A stretch of DNA of 64,000 nucleotides from CAYMCO01 sp964388955 (GTDB taxonomy: Bacteria; Chloroflexota; Anaerolineae; Anaerolineales; E44-bin32), in the NCBI GenBank assembly GCA_964388955.1, contig CAYMCO010000001.1, positions 1 to 64,000 of the forward strand, in the 5' to 3' direction. Position 1 is the first letter of the stretch. The number at the start of each line of letters is the position of its first letter. The notes below the pieces were generated by a model. That model saw only the letters and a program-made list of their open reading frames with translations, ran no database searches and was not told the DNA's origin. This document shows positions 52,018 to 61,463 of this stretch, in pieces. The position numbers and the translations under genes were made by a program.

Positions 52018-52836
52018 ATGGAACAGAATCAAAGCAAGGATTATGTATACAAACCTATTCAGATCATCCTGTTTTTCGTTTTTGCCTTTCTTATAACCTG
52101 GAGTTTTTTGATCCCGTGGGCGAATGGACCCCAATCCGGGGATTCACTAGCACTTCCATGTGCGGGCTATGGTCCATTTATAGCGGCAGTGATTGTGATT
52201 TGGATCAGTAAGGGGCGAAGCGAACTCCGCCATTGGGTGGTTAAGGCCTTCAGGCTGCGAATACCTGTCATCCTGTATGTGGCAGGTGCATTCTTTTTGC
52301 CGTTCATCGTTGGCGGTTTGCAATACGGTCTGTACAGGGTCCTGGGGGGCGAACCTGACTTCTCTACCGCCAACTCGTGGGATCTATATCCAGCCAACCT
52401 TGTATTGATATTCCTCCTGTACGGTGGCAACGAGGAACCCGGCTGGCGAGGCTTCGCACTTCCTGCCCTACTTGAGCGATTTCATCCCTTGTTGGCCACC
52501 ACAATCCTGGGTGTCATCCACTCGGCCTGGCACCTGCCGATGTTGAGCCATTATGGTACGACATTTGGATGGTATCTGTTCAACGTAATGCCCCTGACAG
52601 TCATATTCAATTGGTTTTATCTCAAGTCGCGCAGGAGTGTGATTCCCGTTATGCTCCTTCATGCCGGCGTAAATGCAATCGGCAACTTTGTTCCGACTCC
52701 GGATGTGGTGCTAAGTGGATTAGGATCCTCCACGGTTCTAAGGGGGGTGATCTATTGGGGAATGGCGATGGTTGTGGTCATCATGACCAAGGGCAGACTT
52801 GCCGCAGATTCTGACTATACTCAGCCTGGGGATTGA
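52018..52836 (+). CDS. CPBP family intramembrane metalloprotease
   Basis: A 272-residue polytopic protein, seven or eight helices. The family motifs are NEEPGWRGFALPAL (EE and R), GVIHSAWHLPM (His) and HAGVNAIGNF (H-x3-N). It is of the same family as the protein at 407, but a different branch and longer. It would cleave a peptide bond or CAAX-type substrate in the membrane; the target is unknown. The weak ribosome site (GATGAGATGG) leaves the start slightly uncertain. It is a lone gene between repeat-rich spacers. Confidence 0.88.
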   Translation: MEQNQSKDYVYKPIQIILFFVFAFLITWSFLIPWANGPQSGDSLALPCAGYGPFIAAVIVIWISKGRSELRHWVVKAFRLRIPVILYVAGAFFLPFIVGGLQYGLYRVLGGEPDFSTANSWDLYPANLVLIFLLYGGNEEPGWRGFALPALLERFHPLLATTILGVIHSAWHLPMLSHYGTTFGWYLFNVMPLTVIFNWFYLKSRRSVIPVMLLHAGVNAIGNFVPTPDVVLSGLGSSTVLRGVIYWGMAMVVVIMTKGRLAADSDYTQPGD

Positions 52837-52866
52837 AACAAGTGGGTTCTTGCTCTCGATGATGCC

Positions 52867-53045
52867 GCGCAACAACTCGTCAGACGGTGCGTATAGTCGA
52901 CGAGATATTAATGGTGGGGCAAGAACCCGGGAGACCGCGCCTCGGGTGGTCCATGTCCCGCAAATCGGCATCATCTTCCTTGTCTTGATAGGTCCTGGTC
53001 CGTCAACTTCGAAAGACAACCACTTTTCACGCAGACTCTCGCTGC
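52867..53045 (+). repeat. Family B repeat with inverted interior
   Basis: The flanks keep the normal order (CGCAACAACTCGTCAGACGG on the left, CCACTTTTCACGCAGACTCT on the right). The interior from AGTCGAC at 52896 to about 53027 is the reverse complement of the reference copy: for example CCTCGGGTGGTCCATGTCCC here equals the complement of the GGGA-ATGGACCACC block of 49902-50080. Confidence 0.7.
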
Positions 53046-53252
53046 ACCGGACCGGGGATGCTGGGCGATTTGCAAGGCAGGATATAGGATGCGGATGGTC
53101 GGTGAGCAAGAGTAGGGCCGATCCCCGGCCGCTGCCTGCACCCTGGCCCCGGGACTGTCCGTCCACATGTGCCTGCGGCACAGTGCAGGCAGGACAGGCT
53201 GGCCACCAGGGCAGGCTGGACGCAGTCCAGGGAGCTCATAGCCGTTACGCCG
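53045..53252 (+). repeat. Family A repeat with partly inverted tail
   Basis: GCACCGGACCGGGGATGC, GATTTGCAAGGCAGG, TAGGATGCGGATGGTCGG, GATCCCCGGCCGCTGCC and the terminal AGGGAGCTCATAGCCGTTAC are in normal orientation. The piece 53159-53205 (CCACATGTGCCTGCGGC and following) is the reverse complement of the GCCGCAGGCACATGTGG block seen at 1410-1425. Confidence 0.75.
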
Positions 53253-53361
53253 CAATGGATCATGACTTTACGGTGCAATCGTAAGCTGGGGGAGAAGCAT
53301 GTATCCTACATGGCCAAACAATATGGACATCGTCGTTCCGAGGAAGACTTCCTAAGGCGAT

Positions 53362-53499
53362 ATGCTCACTGAGTTCCTCGACACGACATTCCAGCTAGCC
53401 AAGACAACCGAGGCTATCGATTTGTTGGAGGAAGGCCATGCTGGAGAACAAGCAATCATTACCATAAACATAGCCCACACGGAGGTGGCCAGATCATGA
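53362..53499 (+). pseudogene. Zinc-type oxidoreductase (MDR) C-terminal fragment
   Basis: A 45-codon frame from ATG 53362: LTEFLDTTFQLAKTTEAIDL, LEEGHAGEQAIITINI. This is the conserved C-terminal tail of medium-chain dehydrogenases/quinone oxidoreductases (the F-L-A-EA-x-L-x-x-G-x-A-x-KxVI pattern). The rest of the enzyme is missing. The frame ends in TGA overlapping ATGATGG of the next gene. Confidence 0.55.
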
Positions 53500-53867
53500 T
53501 GGATGTGAGAATAATCCTTGCGGCATTGTGGATAGCTGTAGAATTCCTTTATCAACAAGGGGATGTGCAGCGATTATATAGCGGCGACTTTAAGCCAGGA
53601 GAAGTTGAATTGGGCGGTGCGGTGTCGCCAGAAACATTGTGGATGATATCTGCAATAACAATGACCATACCGGTCGTTATGATTATCCTGGCCCTAACGT
53701 TACCTCACAACGCGAATCGCTGGGCAAATATCATCGTAGCCATACTCTTCTTTCTCTATACTGTCATTGGCGTTGGTAAATACCCTTCAGCCTATGACAG
53801 ATTCTTGCTAATCGTAAGCATTGTTGCCAACGCACTGACCATTTGGTACGCATGGAAGTGGGTCTAG
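53496..53867 (+). CDS. DUF6326-like membrane protein
   Basis: A 123-residue protein with GGAGGTGG 8 bp before ATG 53496. Four helices: VRIILAALWIAVEFLYQQGD, LWMISAITMTIPVVMIILAL, IIVAILFFLYTVIGVG and LLIVSIVANALTIWYAW. The pattern with LYSGDFKPGE and NRWANIIVAIL resembles DUF6326 proteins, of unknown function. The start overlaps the stop of an oxidoreductase remnant. Confidence 0.6.
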   Translation: MMDVRIILAALWIAVEFLYQQGDVQRLYSGDFKPGEVELGGAVSPETLWMISAITMTIPVVMIILALTLPHNANRWANIIVAILFFLYTVIGVGKYPSAYDRFLLIVSIVANALTIWYAWKWV

Positions 53868-54175
53868 ACAGGCACCATATGCCGATTCCATCAAAACCAG
53901 AAGCGACTTAGTCGGTTCGTCAGCACCGCACTTCTTCATTCCAAATTCCGGGATGATTCTGAAGGAAGAGCCGTTGTCGCACAGGCTACTCGATTGCTCG
54001 CATTCATGGTTTCGACACTCCCTAACCGTATTGGTTTTCGAGCCAAACGCGTTTAGAGTCTGCCTAGCCCGGCGCTGTAAGACCCAACTAGCATCGGTTG
54101 GCTTTTCTCTCGAAGAGTGGCACGGCGAATTCAGCATCGCACCTTTCTCCGCTGACTGTCGTACCGGGGGCACCG
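53868..54175. other. Spacer without recognised gene
   Basis: No supported gene. Confidence 0.3.
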
Positions 54176-54406
54176 ATGTTCACATACAAACGAAGGACCA
54201 GGGCGTTCTTCCATATCGCGTTCGTCGTCTCCATGCTCGCCGGCACGTTCGCTCCTCTGGAAACCGCGCTCGCCCAGCCAGCGGAGCAGGAGATGCCCGG
54301 CCCATCTGTGGATCGGACAGGCGTTGAGCCCCAGGCCAGCCTATCCGATCCACGTTTGAGTCGCGAGCTGGACGAGGTTCCGATCAGGGCAGCGGTTTCT
54401 TGCTGA
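54176..54406 (+). pseudogene. Signal peptide of RHS protein, out of frame
   Basis: ATG 54176 starts an exported N-terminus (FFHIAFVVSMLAGTFAPLET) and a Pro/Glu/Ser-rich stretch ending SRELDEVPIRAAVSC at the stop. The main RHS frame picks up at about 54382 (DQGSGFLLKDSSGDFHLSNE) in another reading frame. A deletion and frameshift therefore separate the leader from the body. Confidence 0.6.
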
Positions 54407-57400
54407 AGGACAGCAGTGGAGACTTCCACCTGAGCAATGAGAGTTTCTGGCGTTTCGTATGGGACAACAACAATGAGGTTTGGACGGCGTGGGACAGAGC
54501 TGGTAACAAGTACGAGTTCAACTACCAGACTCACTATGCCAAGTTCAGGATGAAGAAGAATGGGTGCGAGAAGATCGAGAAGATCTGGCGCTGGGATCTT
54601 TCGCGCATCACCAACATCTATGGCGAGTCGCTCGAATTCGACCACGTCAATGAGTCGAAGCTCTTCCGCAATCCATATCCGGGATGCGAGAAGAAGCTGG
54701 AGGCAGATATCTCCGTCTATCTGGATACCATCACGTATCCGCACGGTCGCTATCGCGTCGTGTTTCTACGTGAATCCCGGAATGACTACCATGATGGTTG
54801 GGAGAGCATAGATTCGCGCGTCTTGTATATGAAATCCCGCCTGGACGAGATCCGGGTGGAGCAGGACGCCGATGGCGATCAGGTCTTCGAGCAGGTGATC
54901 CGCAAGTACGACTTCACATACGCCTCCTCCCAACTCGACCATATCTTTCCCTACTACGACTGGTCGGAGGAAGCGGGCAATGGATACTACACCACCACGC
55001 TGCTGGGTGTGCAGGAATACGGGCTGGGAGGCACGAGCGCGCTGCCGGCAACGACACTCATCTATGAAGACGGTATGCATCTGACCAGAGCGGAAAACGG
55101 CTACGGCGGGAAGGTCGAGTTCGATTATGAGGAATGGCATGACATCGATAACAACGATAACCGCCTGTACGAGTGGGATTCCAGTACCGGCCGATGCAGG
55201 ACGAAAGCATCGGGCAGCGACCCATGGCAAGGCAATTTCCACCGCTACTCCGATGGTGGAAGGGTCAAATGCTTCAAGAATGGCCAGGGGGTCTACAATG
55301 GGATAGAAATCATTGACGAGGCCAGCCGCAAGGGCCAGAATGGCGGCCGCCCCCCCAGACCTGGACACAGCTGGTTCCTTGTGGAAGCCCATCTAAATGA
55401 TCACACATCGGATTACGATGCAAAGATTGGGGTCGGATACGGCCCGGATGCTCCGGATAGTGTGACCACGGAATGGTACACGGATAACCCTGATCTCCTG
55501 ACCATCACCGAGTTCCTGGACATGAACCTGAGCGAGGAGGCATCCGAGTTCCGGATGTTCGTCCATTGCGACGACAACTGCCGGATCGGGAACTTCAAAA
55601 TAAAGGTGCTGCCCATGTACTACCGGGTTGTCCAAAAGCGAATCTATGATGGACTGTCCGGATCCTCTCCTGAGATCTTCACCTACCGTTACGACGAGCC
55701 TGCCACCAACGACGCCGACCACTCCGAGGAGGTCGCAACTGGCCAGAATGACTGGCATGAGGACTACGAGCAGTTTCGCGGCCACTCGATTGCAGAGGTG
55801 GAGAATCCGGACGGATTGGTGACCACCACCTTCTTCCACCAGGATGATGACCTCAGCGGATACGGCTACCGCATCCTGAGCAGTGACCAGGAGTACGCTG
55901 AGGACTTCGAGGATTTCAGCGTCACCGGCACCACCGAGTGGACGCTCACGGGCGCCGGGACGGAGCATCTGACCGAGCGCCTCTTCGGCGATATCGCCCT
56001 CGAGAGCGTCAACGCTGACGCCGACTGGGACGTGACCGCATCCCGCAGCACCGCGGCGCTCTCCGACGGCGACTTCATGCTGGCCCAGTTCCAGGTGAGC
56101 AGCGTGGATACCGCCGCTGAATTGGGGCTGCTGGAGGCCGGCGGAGGTGATTTCTTCGGCATCCAGGCCGACGGCACGAACGGCATCGTGGAGCGCTACG
56201 ACACGGGATCCGGATTGACAACCGGCTCCACATTGGTGACCTCCACCGACTTTGAGTTGGATGAGTGGTACGTGCTGATGATCCTGGTGGACGATGGCGA
56301 TGACTTCTGGCTGCGCGTCTGGCAAAAGAACGACCCAGGCATGTATGGAAGCGTGACGAGGGGAGATCTGAGTGGCAGCGCCAATTGGGGATTCCGCCTG
56401 CGTACGAACAACGGCACCTCGTGGTTGGACGCCTATCGAGAGGGAGTGCTCTATCTTGAGAGCGAATCCACCTATGCCACCGAGATCATCCCTGCAGAGA
56501 ATCCAGAAGACTGGCAGTATGATGACTTGGTCGTGCGCTGGAACTACATGACCGAATCAATCGATAGATCGTACGAAGGCGACGCTGCATGGACAGGCAC
56601 CCGCTCTACCTATACGTACTACTGGGACGGCGACGACCCGCTCTACGGCAACCTCGAAGCGCTGGAAGAAGCGGGGAGCAGCGGGGGATCCTGGACGAAC
56701 TACCGCGCCACCAAGAACATCTTCAACTCGGCCGTAGTCGACAGCTCTCACTACCTGGTCAGCCTGCCGCAGAGCATCGCGCAATACGCATGCCCGGGCG
56801 GCACGTGCGACTACGAGTCCGGGGATAGGCTGACCGAAGATCTGTACCTCTACGACGGAAACGCTTCGCCCACAGGCGGACTCGACGACGGTATCCTCAC
56901 CGGCGACCGCCATTGGGCGACAGGAAGCGCTTACACTCAGGTTTCATATGGGTACGATACCTACGGCAACGTCACCACAGCGACCACCTACGAGAACTAC
57001 GCCGGCTACTCGTCCAACCCCTCCGGTGACACCTTCACCGAGACCACGACCTATGATTCCACCTACCACACATATCCCACCCAGGTCACGAATGCGGAAA
57101 GCCTGATCACGAGCTTCACCTACAACTACGCCCTGGGCCTGCCGGTCACCATGACGGATTCCAACGGCATCGAAAGCGGGGCGGACTATGATGCCTTCGG
57201 CCGCTTCACGGAGCTGTGCCGCCTGGACGAATGCGATGGCGGCTCCGAGATCACCGTCTTCACCGTGGACTACCACGACGCCGCCTCGCCATTCTGGATC
57301 GAACTGACCCAGCGCATCAATTCCACCCAGAGCACCGTCGTCCGCCGGTACTACGACGGCCTGGGTCGGCAGGTGCAGAACAAGCTGGGGAGCGCCGATG

Positions 57401-60400
57401 TCGACACCGGCGCCAGCGTGGTCACACGCGATATCGTGGTCGATTACGACTACGACTTCGCCGGACAGCTGGTCAAGGAGAGCGTCCCGTACATCACATC
57501 CACCGCTGACACGGGCTGGTTGGGCCAGGATTTCACCACCGTAACGGAGACTGAGTATGACCTTCTGGGGCGGACGGATTCAGTCCAGCCCCCGAACGAC
57601 AACTACATCTCCTACGCCTACGATGACCTGGAGGTGACCGTCACCGACCCCCGCGGCAAGGCCACGACGACCAGCTATGACGTCTGGGGCCGGGCCACCA
57701 CGGTCGACGCGCCCGCCGGGCCGGATCTCTCCTACACTTACGACGTGCTCGGCAACATGCTCACCGCCACCAAGGGGTCAGGGGGAAGCGCCACCACCAT
57801 CACCATAACCTACGATCACCTGGGCCGGAAGACATCTCTCGACGATCCGGACATGGGCGATTGGGACTACACCTACTTCCCCGACGGGAACCTGATGACC
57901 CAGACCGACGCGCGCGGCTGCACGGCCACGCTGGCATATGACGACATCCGCCGCCTGACCGGAAAGGCCTACTCGGGGACTCCCGACGAGTGCGACGATA
58001 CACCTGACGCATCTTACACTTATGACGATACCTCCGGTGGGAACTACGGCGCAGGGCATCGCACGGGAATGTCGGACGGTTCGGGCTCCACCGCCTGGGT
58101 CTACGACAGCCGGGGCCGGCTGATCGAAGAGAATAGGACCATCACCGGCCAGGGGGCATTCGTCACCCAGTGGACCTATAATAACGCCGACCTGCCGGTG
58201 ACGATGGAGTACCCCGACGGCGAGACGCTGGAGTACACCTACGACGACCACGGCGCGTTGATCGCGCTGCAGAACGATGAGGGTTCACCCTTCATCTACG
58301 TCGATGACATCAATTACGACGTCGCCCGCCGGATGACGGAGCTCATCCTCGGCGACGGCATCCTCGAACGGGCCTACGGCTACGATTCCTGGGGTACCGA
58401 CACCACCGGCGGGTTGCTGGCATCCTTGAGCGCCGTCCAGTTGGGGGGGAGTCAGGAGACGCTCCTTGACCTGGACTACGACTACGACCGCGCCGCGAAC
58501 ATCACCGAGATCGATGATCTCCTGAACGATGAAACCTCGGCCTTCGCTTATGACGACCTGAACCGCATCACTTCCATGGACGTCGTGGACGATCAGCAGG
58601 TCACAATCCACAGCGAGGTATTCCAGTACGCGAGCGGTACAGGGAACCTGTGGAAGGTAGGGGCCGATACAGAGAGCCTTCTGGAGTACTTCTACGAAGG
58701 CGACCAGCCGCACGCGGTGACGCATGTTGGCAATTCCAATTCTCCGCAGGCCTACTGGTACGACGACAACGGCAACATGTCTGAGCGCATCATCGCCGGT
58801 GGTCAGAACATCGATCTGACCTACGATGCCGAGAACCGATTGATCTCCGTGGCGGCGGTCCCCGATGAGATCTTCAGCGATGGTTTCGAATCCGCCGATC
58901 TTTCTGCCTGGGATTCCTCCGCCACGGACGGGGGTGACCTGAGTGCCTCCGCGGCAGCCGCCCTGTGCGGTGACTACGGTATGCAGGCCGTCATCGACGA
59001 CACGAACAACCTGTATGTGCTCGATGACACACCTGATCGCGAGCCCCGCTACCGCGCCCGCTTCTACTTCGACCCGAACTCGATCACGATGGCTGATGGC
59101 GACAGTCATTACCTTCTGGCTCTTCGGGACGCCAGTGAGAATATCGCCTACGTGGACTTCGCCTACTCATCAGGAAACTACCGGGTACGGGGAATGATCC
59201 GGGATGATTCCAGTTCCTGGAGCAACACCTCCTTTTACACCATCACGGATGATGTCCACTTCATCGAGATCGACTGGGCGGCTTCGACGGAGCCGGGTGC
59301 AGACGACGGGTATCTGTCGCTGTGGGTCGATGGTTCGTTGAGCGAGACCATCACGGATGTGGACAACGACACTCGCCGCGCCGAACAGGCACGGCTCGGG
59401 GCTCCGTTCGCCATCGACGCCAGCACCTCGGGTACGGAACACTTCGACTCCTTCGTCTCCGGCCGGTACTCCGAAATCGGAGAGGAAGAGGGATGTGGTG
59501 GCCGTTCAGCGCCTGAGGGCGGCTCCACTGAGACCGCGACGGCCACCGCTACTATGGAGGAGAAGACCCAGCCGACCGAGACGCCTGCGGCGACGCCGGA
59601 GCCCACTTACACCGCGACCACGAAGCCTACGGGGATCCCTGAAGCCTCGGCTACAGTGACCCAAACGCAATCGGCGACCCCGCTTCAGACGCAGGCGTCT
59701 ACCCAGACCCTGGGGTCATCTTCAACATCTTCTGCAGCCGCAGCTGCCCCTGAGGAACTGCCAACCGAAACCGCGGTTGATGCCCAGCCCCTCCAGCAAG
59801 AGACATCTGTGCCCATCGATACCCCTGAAGACACTGGGACACCTGCCCTCACGCTGACCTCTTCGCCGCAGGACACGCCTCAGCCGAGCGAGACGCCGGA
59901 GCCCACCGCGACACCAACGCCCTCTCCGAGTTCATCTCCAGAGGAAACACCGACGCCGACCGGAACCGCGGAATCCTCCGCCACCCCAACTGCAACCTTG
60001 CCGCCCACTGAGATGCCTTCAGAGACGGATATGCCTACAGTGTCGGCGACACCTACGCAAACCGCCTCAGCGACATCGACACCTGCCCCCACGGAGGTCG
60101 TCGCTCCTCCGGATGAAGAGTCGAGATCGGGCTCCATGCTGCTGGGAGGGGCGGTTTCAGAGCTTGAGAGCGCGGCATACAGCTATGACGGCGATGGGAA
60201 TCTGGTGAAATCGGTCATCGATGGCGTGACGACACTCTACATCGGTGACCACTATCAGGAAGTGATTGACGGAATTGATACAACCGTGGTGAAGTACTAC
60301 TTCGCCGCCGCCATGCGGATCGCCGTGCGGACCCAAGTCAACGAGGATCCCTCTACGCTGTACTGGATCTTGGGGGACCATCTGGGCAGCACGGCAGTCA

Positions 60401-61404
60401 CCGCCAGTGCCGATGGCACGTTCTACGGCGAGATCCGCTACACCGCTTTCGGTGAAGCCCGCTACTCCAGCGGCACAACGCCGACGGATTATCGGTACAC
60501 GGGCCAGCGCCTGGAAGAGGTGATGGGGATATACTACTATCGGGCCCGATGGTACGATCCGGCCCTGGGGCGCTTCATGCAGGCCGACACCATTGTGCCG
60601 GAGCCCGGCAGCTCGCTTGCGCTTGACAGATATGCCTACGCAAATAACAACCCGCTTAGGTATACCGATCCTTCTGGAAATGTGCCATGCAAGTCCATGG
60701 GAGGCGAGGGGGATTGCATCTTTGATCCTGCGAAATATCGCAGACCGCCTATTCTCAAACAGCAGTTTCTAAGCAACTTGCCTCCTTTTTATGATCCCCA
60801 GGCAGACGTATACGGGGTAATTTCAGCGGGATACACAATCGGGAGATTGCCATATTCTTCCGGCGAAAGCCTTCCCGATGAAGAACAGATGGCGAATTTC
60901 AGATATCGTATTGATCCGGGTCAGGCTATCAATGTGTACGGTGGCGGTCTCGCTGGCGCAGCACCTTTGGGCGCCGACTTGTTGAATATGCTCCTGGAGG
61001 ATCTTGCCAATGCGGCCTACCTTGAGAGCCTGGAACAAAATGTTCATGTGGATATCTATTATTGCATTTACTGGGGCCAGGGTTACCGGATTCCAGGGGC
61101 ACATATCAAGAACGAATCTGACGCTGTTCTCCTCTTGGACCCGCTGATGATAAAGGATGTAAGCGGTAATCAGTATGGATTAGCCCTGGGTCAATACGAC
61201 ACATTTCTGAATCTCGTGCCTATCGGGCCGCCTAGCATCTCCCCTGGAGAAGAAGCGACTATATGCATCGAAAGCCCGGTTGACTATTTCCAGCCTGGTT
61301 TGTACCTTGACATTGGCCTGAGGATACGCTCGCTTGACTACCCAATGCCAATAGCTTCCTCATGGAGGATTTGGGAGTACGGAACGGTGAATTCTTACCG
61401 ATAG
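54400..61404 (+). CDS. RHS/YD-repeat protein with LamG-like insertion
   Basis: A 2,334-codon frame. The first 850 residues hold the N-terminal beta-rich RHS part (RAGNKYEFNYQTHYAKFRM; DDFWLRVWQKNDPGMYGSV). Residues 850-1487 are YD repeats forming the beta-cage (YDTYGNVTTATTYEN, YDLLGRTDSVQPPND, YDAENRLISVAA). At 1488 a concanavalin/LamG-like domain (IFSDGFESADLSAWDSSATD) and a 200-residue Pro/Ser/Thr/Glu linker are inserted. The RHS core then resumes (YSYDGDGNLVKSVIDG, WILGDHLGSTAV, ALGRFMQADTIVP, YANNNPLRYTDPSG) to residue 2097. The last 237 residues are a variable tip with no toxin motif I can name. The leader is out of frame upstream. These proteins are secreted or surface toxin carriers that release the tip. 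Confidence 0.85.
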   Translation: MLKDSSGDFHLSNESFWRFVWDNNNEVWTAWDRAGNKYEFNYQTHYAKFRMKKNGCEKIEKIWRWDLSRITNIYGESLEFDHVNESKLFRNPYPGCEKKLEADISVYLDTITYPHGRYRVVFLRESRNDYHDGWESIDSRVLYMKSRLDEIRVEQDADGDQVFEQVIRKYDFTYASSQLDHIFPYYDWSEEAGNGYYTTTLLGVQEYGLGGTSALPATTLIYEDGMHLTRAENGYGGKVEFDYEEWHDIDNNDNRLYEWDSSTGRCRTKASGSDPWQGNFHRYSDGGRVKCFKNGQGVYNGIEIIDEASRKGQNGGRPPRPGHSWFLVEAHLNDHTSDYDAKIGVGYGPDAPDSVTTEWYTDNPDLLTITEFLDMNLSEEASEFRMFVHCDDNCRIGNFKIKVLPMYYRVVQKRIYDGLSGSSPEIFTYRYDEPATNDADHSEEVATGQNDWHEDYEQFRGHSIAEVENPDGLVTTTFFHQDDDLSGYGYRILSSDQEYAEDFEDFSVTGTTEWTLTGAGTEHLTERLFGDIALESVNADADWDVTASRSTAALSDGDFMLAQFQVSSVDTAAELGLLEAGGGDFFGIQADGTNGIVERYDTGSGLTTGSTLVTSTDFELDEWYVLMILVDDGDDFWLRVWQKNDPGMYGSVTRGDLSGSANWGFRLRTNNGTSWLDAYREGVLYLESESTYATEIIPAENPEDWQYDDLVVRWNYMTESIDRSYEGDAAWTGTRSTYTYYWDGDDPLYGNLEALEEAGSSGGSWTNYRATKNIFNSAVVDSSHYLVSLPQSIAQYACPGGTCDYESGDRLTEDLYLYDGNASPTGGLDDGILTGDRHWATGSAYTQVSYGYDTYGNVTTATTYENYAGYSSNPSGDTFTETTTYDSTYHTYPTQVTNAESLITSFTYNYALGLPVTMTDSNGIESGADYDAFGRFTELCRLDECDGGSEITVFTVDYHDAASPFWIELTQRINSTQSTVVRRYYDGLGRQVQNKLGSADVDTGASVVTRDIVVDYDYDFAGQLVKESVPYITSTADTGWLGQDFTTVTETEYDLLGRTDSVQPPNDNYISYAYDDLEVTVTDPRGKATTTSYDVWGRATTVDAPAGPDLSYTYDVLGNMLTATKGSGGSATTITITYDHLGRKTSLDDPDMGDWDYTYFPDGNLMTQTDARGCTATLAYDDIRRLTGKAYSGTPDECDDTPDASYTYDDTSGGNYGAGHRTGMSDGSGSTAWVYDSRGRLIEENRTITGQGAFVTQWTYNNADLPVTMEYPDGETLEYTYDDHGALIALQNDEGSPFIYVDDINYDVARRMTELILGDGILERAYGYDSWGTDTTGGLLASLSAVQLGGSQETLLDLDYDYDRAANITEIDDLLNDETSAFAYDDLNRITSMDVVDDQQVTIHSEVFQYASGTGNLWKVGADTESLLEYFYEGDQPHAVTHVGNSNSPQAYWYDDNGNMSERIIAGGQNIDLTYDAENRLISVAAVPDEIFSDGFESADLSAWDSSATDGGDLSASAAAALCGDYGMQAVIDDTNNLYVLDDTPDREPRYRARFYFDPNSITMADGDSHYLLALRDASENIAYVDFAYSSGNYRVRGMIRDDSSSWSNTSFYTITDDVHFIEIDWAASTEPGADDGYLSLWVDGSLSETITDVDNDTRRAEQARLGAPFAIDASTSGTEHFDSFVSGRYSEIGEEEGCGGRSAPEGGSTETATATATMEEKTQPTETPAATPEPTYTATTKPTGIPEASATVTQTQSATPLQTQASTQTLGSSSTSSAAAAAPEELPTETAVDAQPLQQETSVPIDTPEDTGTPALTLTSSPQDTPQPSETPEPTATPTPSPSSSPEETPTPTGTAESSATPTATLPPTEMPSETDMPTVSATPTQTASATSTPAPTEVVAPPDEESRSGSMLLGGAVSELESAAYSYDGDGNLVKSVIDGVTTLYIGDHYQEVIDGIDTTVVKYYFAAAMRIAVRTQVNEDPSTLYWILGDHLGSTAVTASADGTFYGEIRYTAFGEARYSSGTTPTDYRYTGQRLEEVMGIYYYRARWYDPALGRFMQADTIVPEPGSSLALDRYAYANNNPLRYTDPSGNVPCKSMGGEGDCIFDPAKYRRPPILKQQFLSNLPPFYDPQADVYGVISAGYTIGRLPYSSGESLPDEEQMANFRYRIDPGQAINVYGGGLAGAAPLGADLLNMLLEDLANAAYLESLEQNVHVDIYYCIYWGQGYRIPGAHIKNESDAVLLLDPLMIKDVSGNQYGLALGQYDTFLNLVPIGPPSISPGEEATICIESPVDYFQPGLYLDIGLRIRSLDYPMPIASSWRIWEYGTVNSYR

Positions 61405-61463
61405 GTGTTGCGATCTCTTCACATGTTCTGGTCAGTTGCCGCCTGCAAACGTGAGGGTGTCTC

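Noticed and set aside
54766..59606. Long minus-strand frames inside the RHS gene (for example 55393-56325 and 58285-59109)
   Set aside because: They mirror the repetitive GC-rich RHS codons, are Val/Ile-rich and lack ribosome sites.
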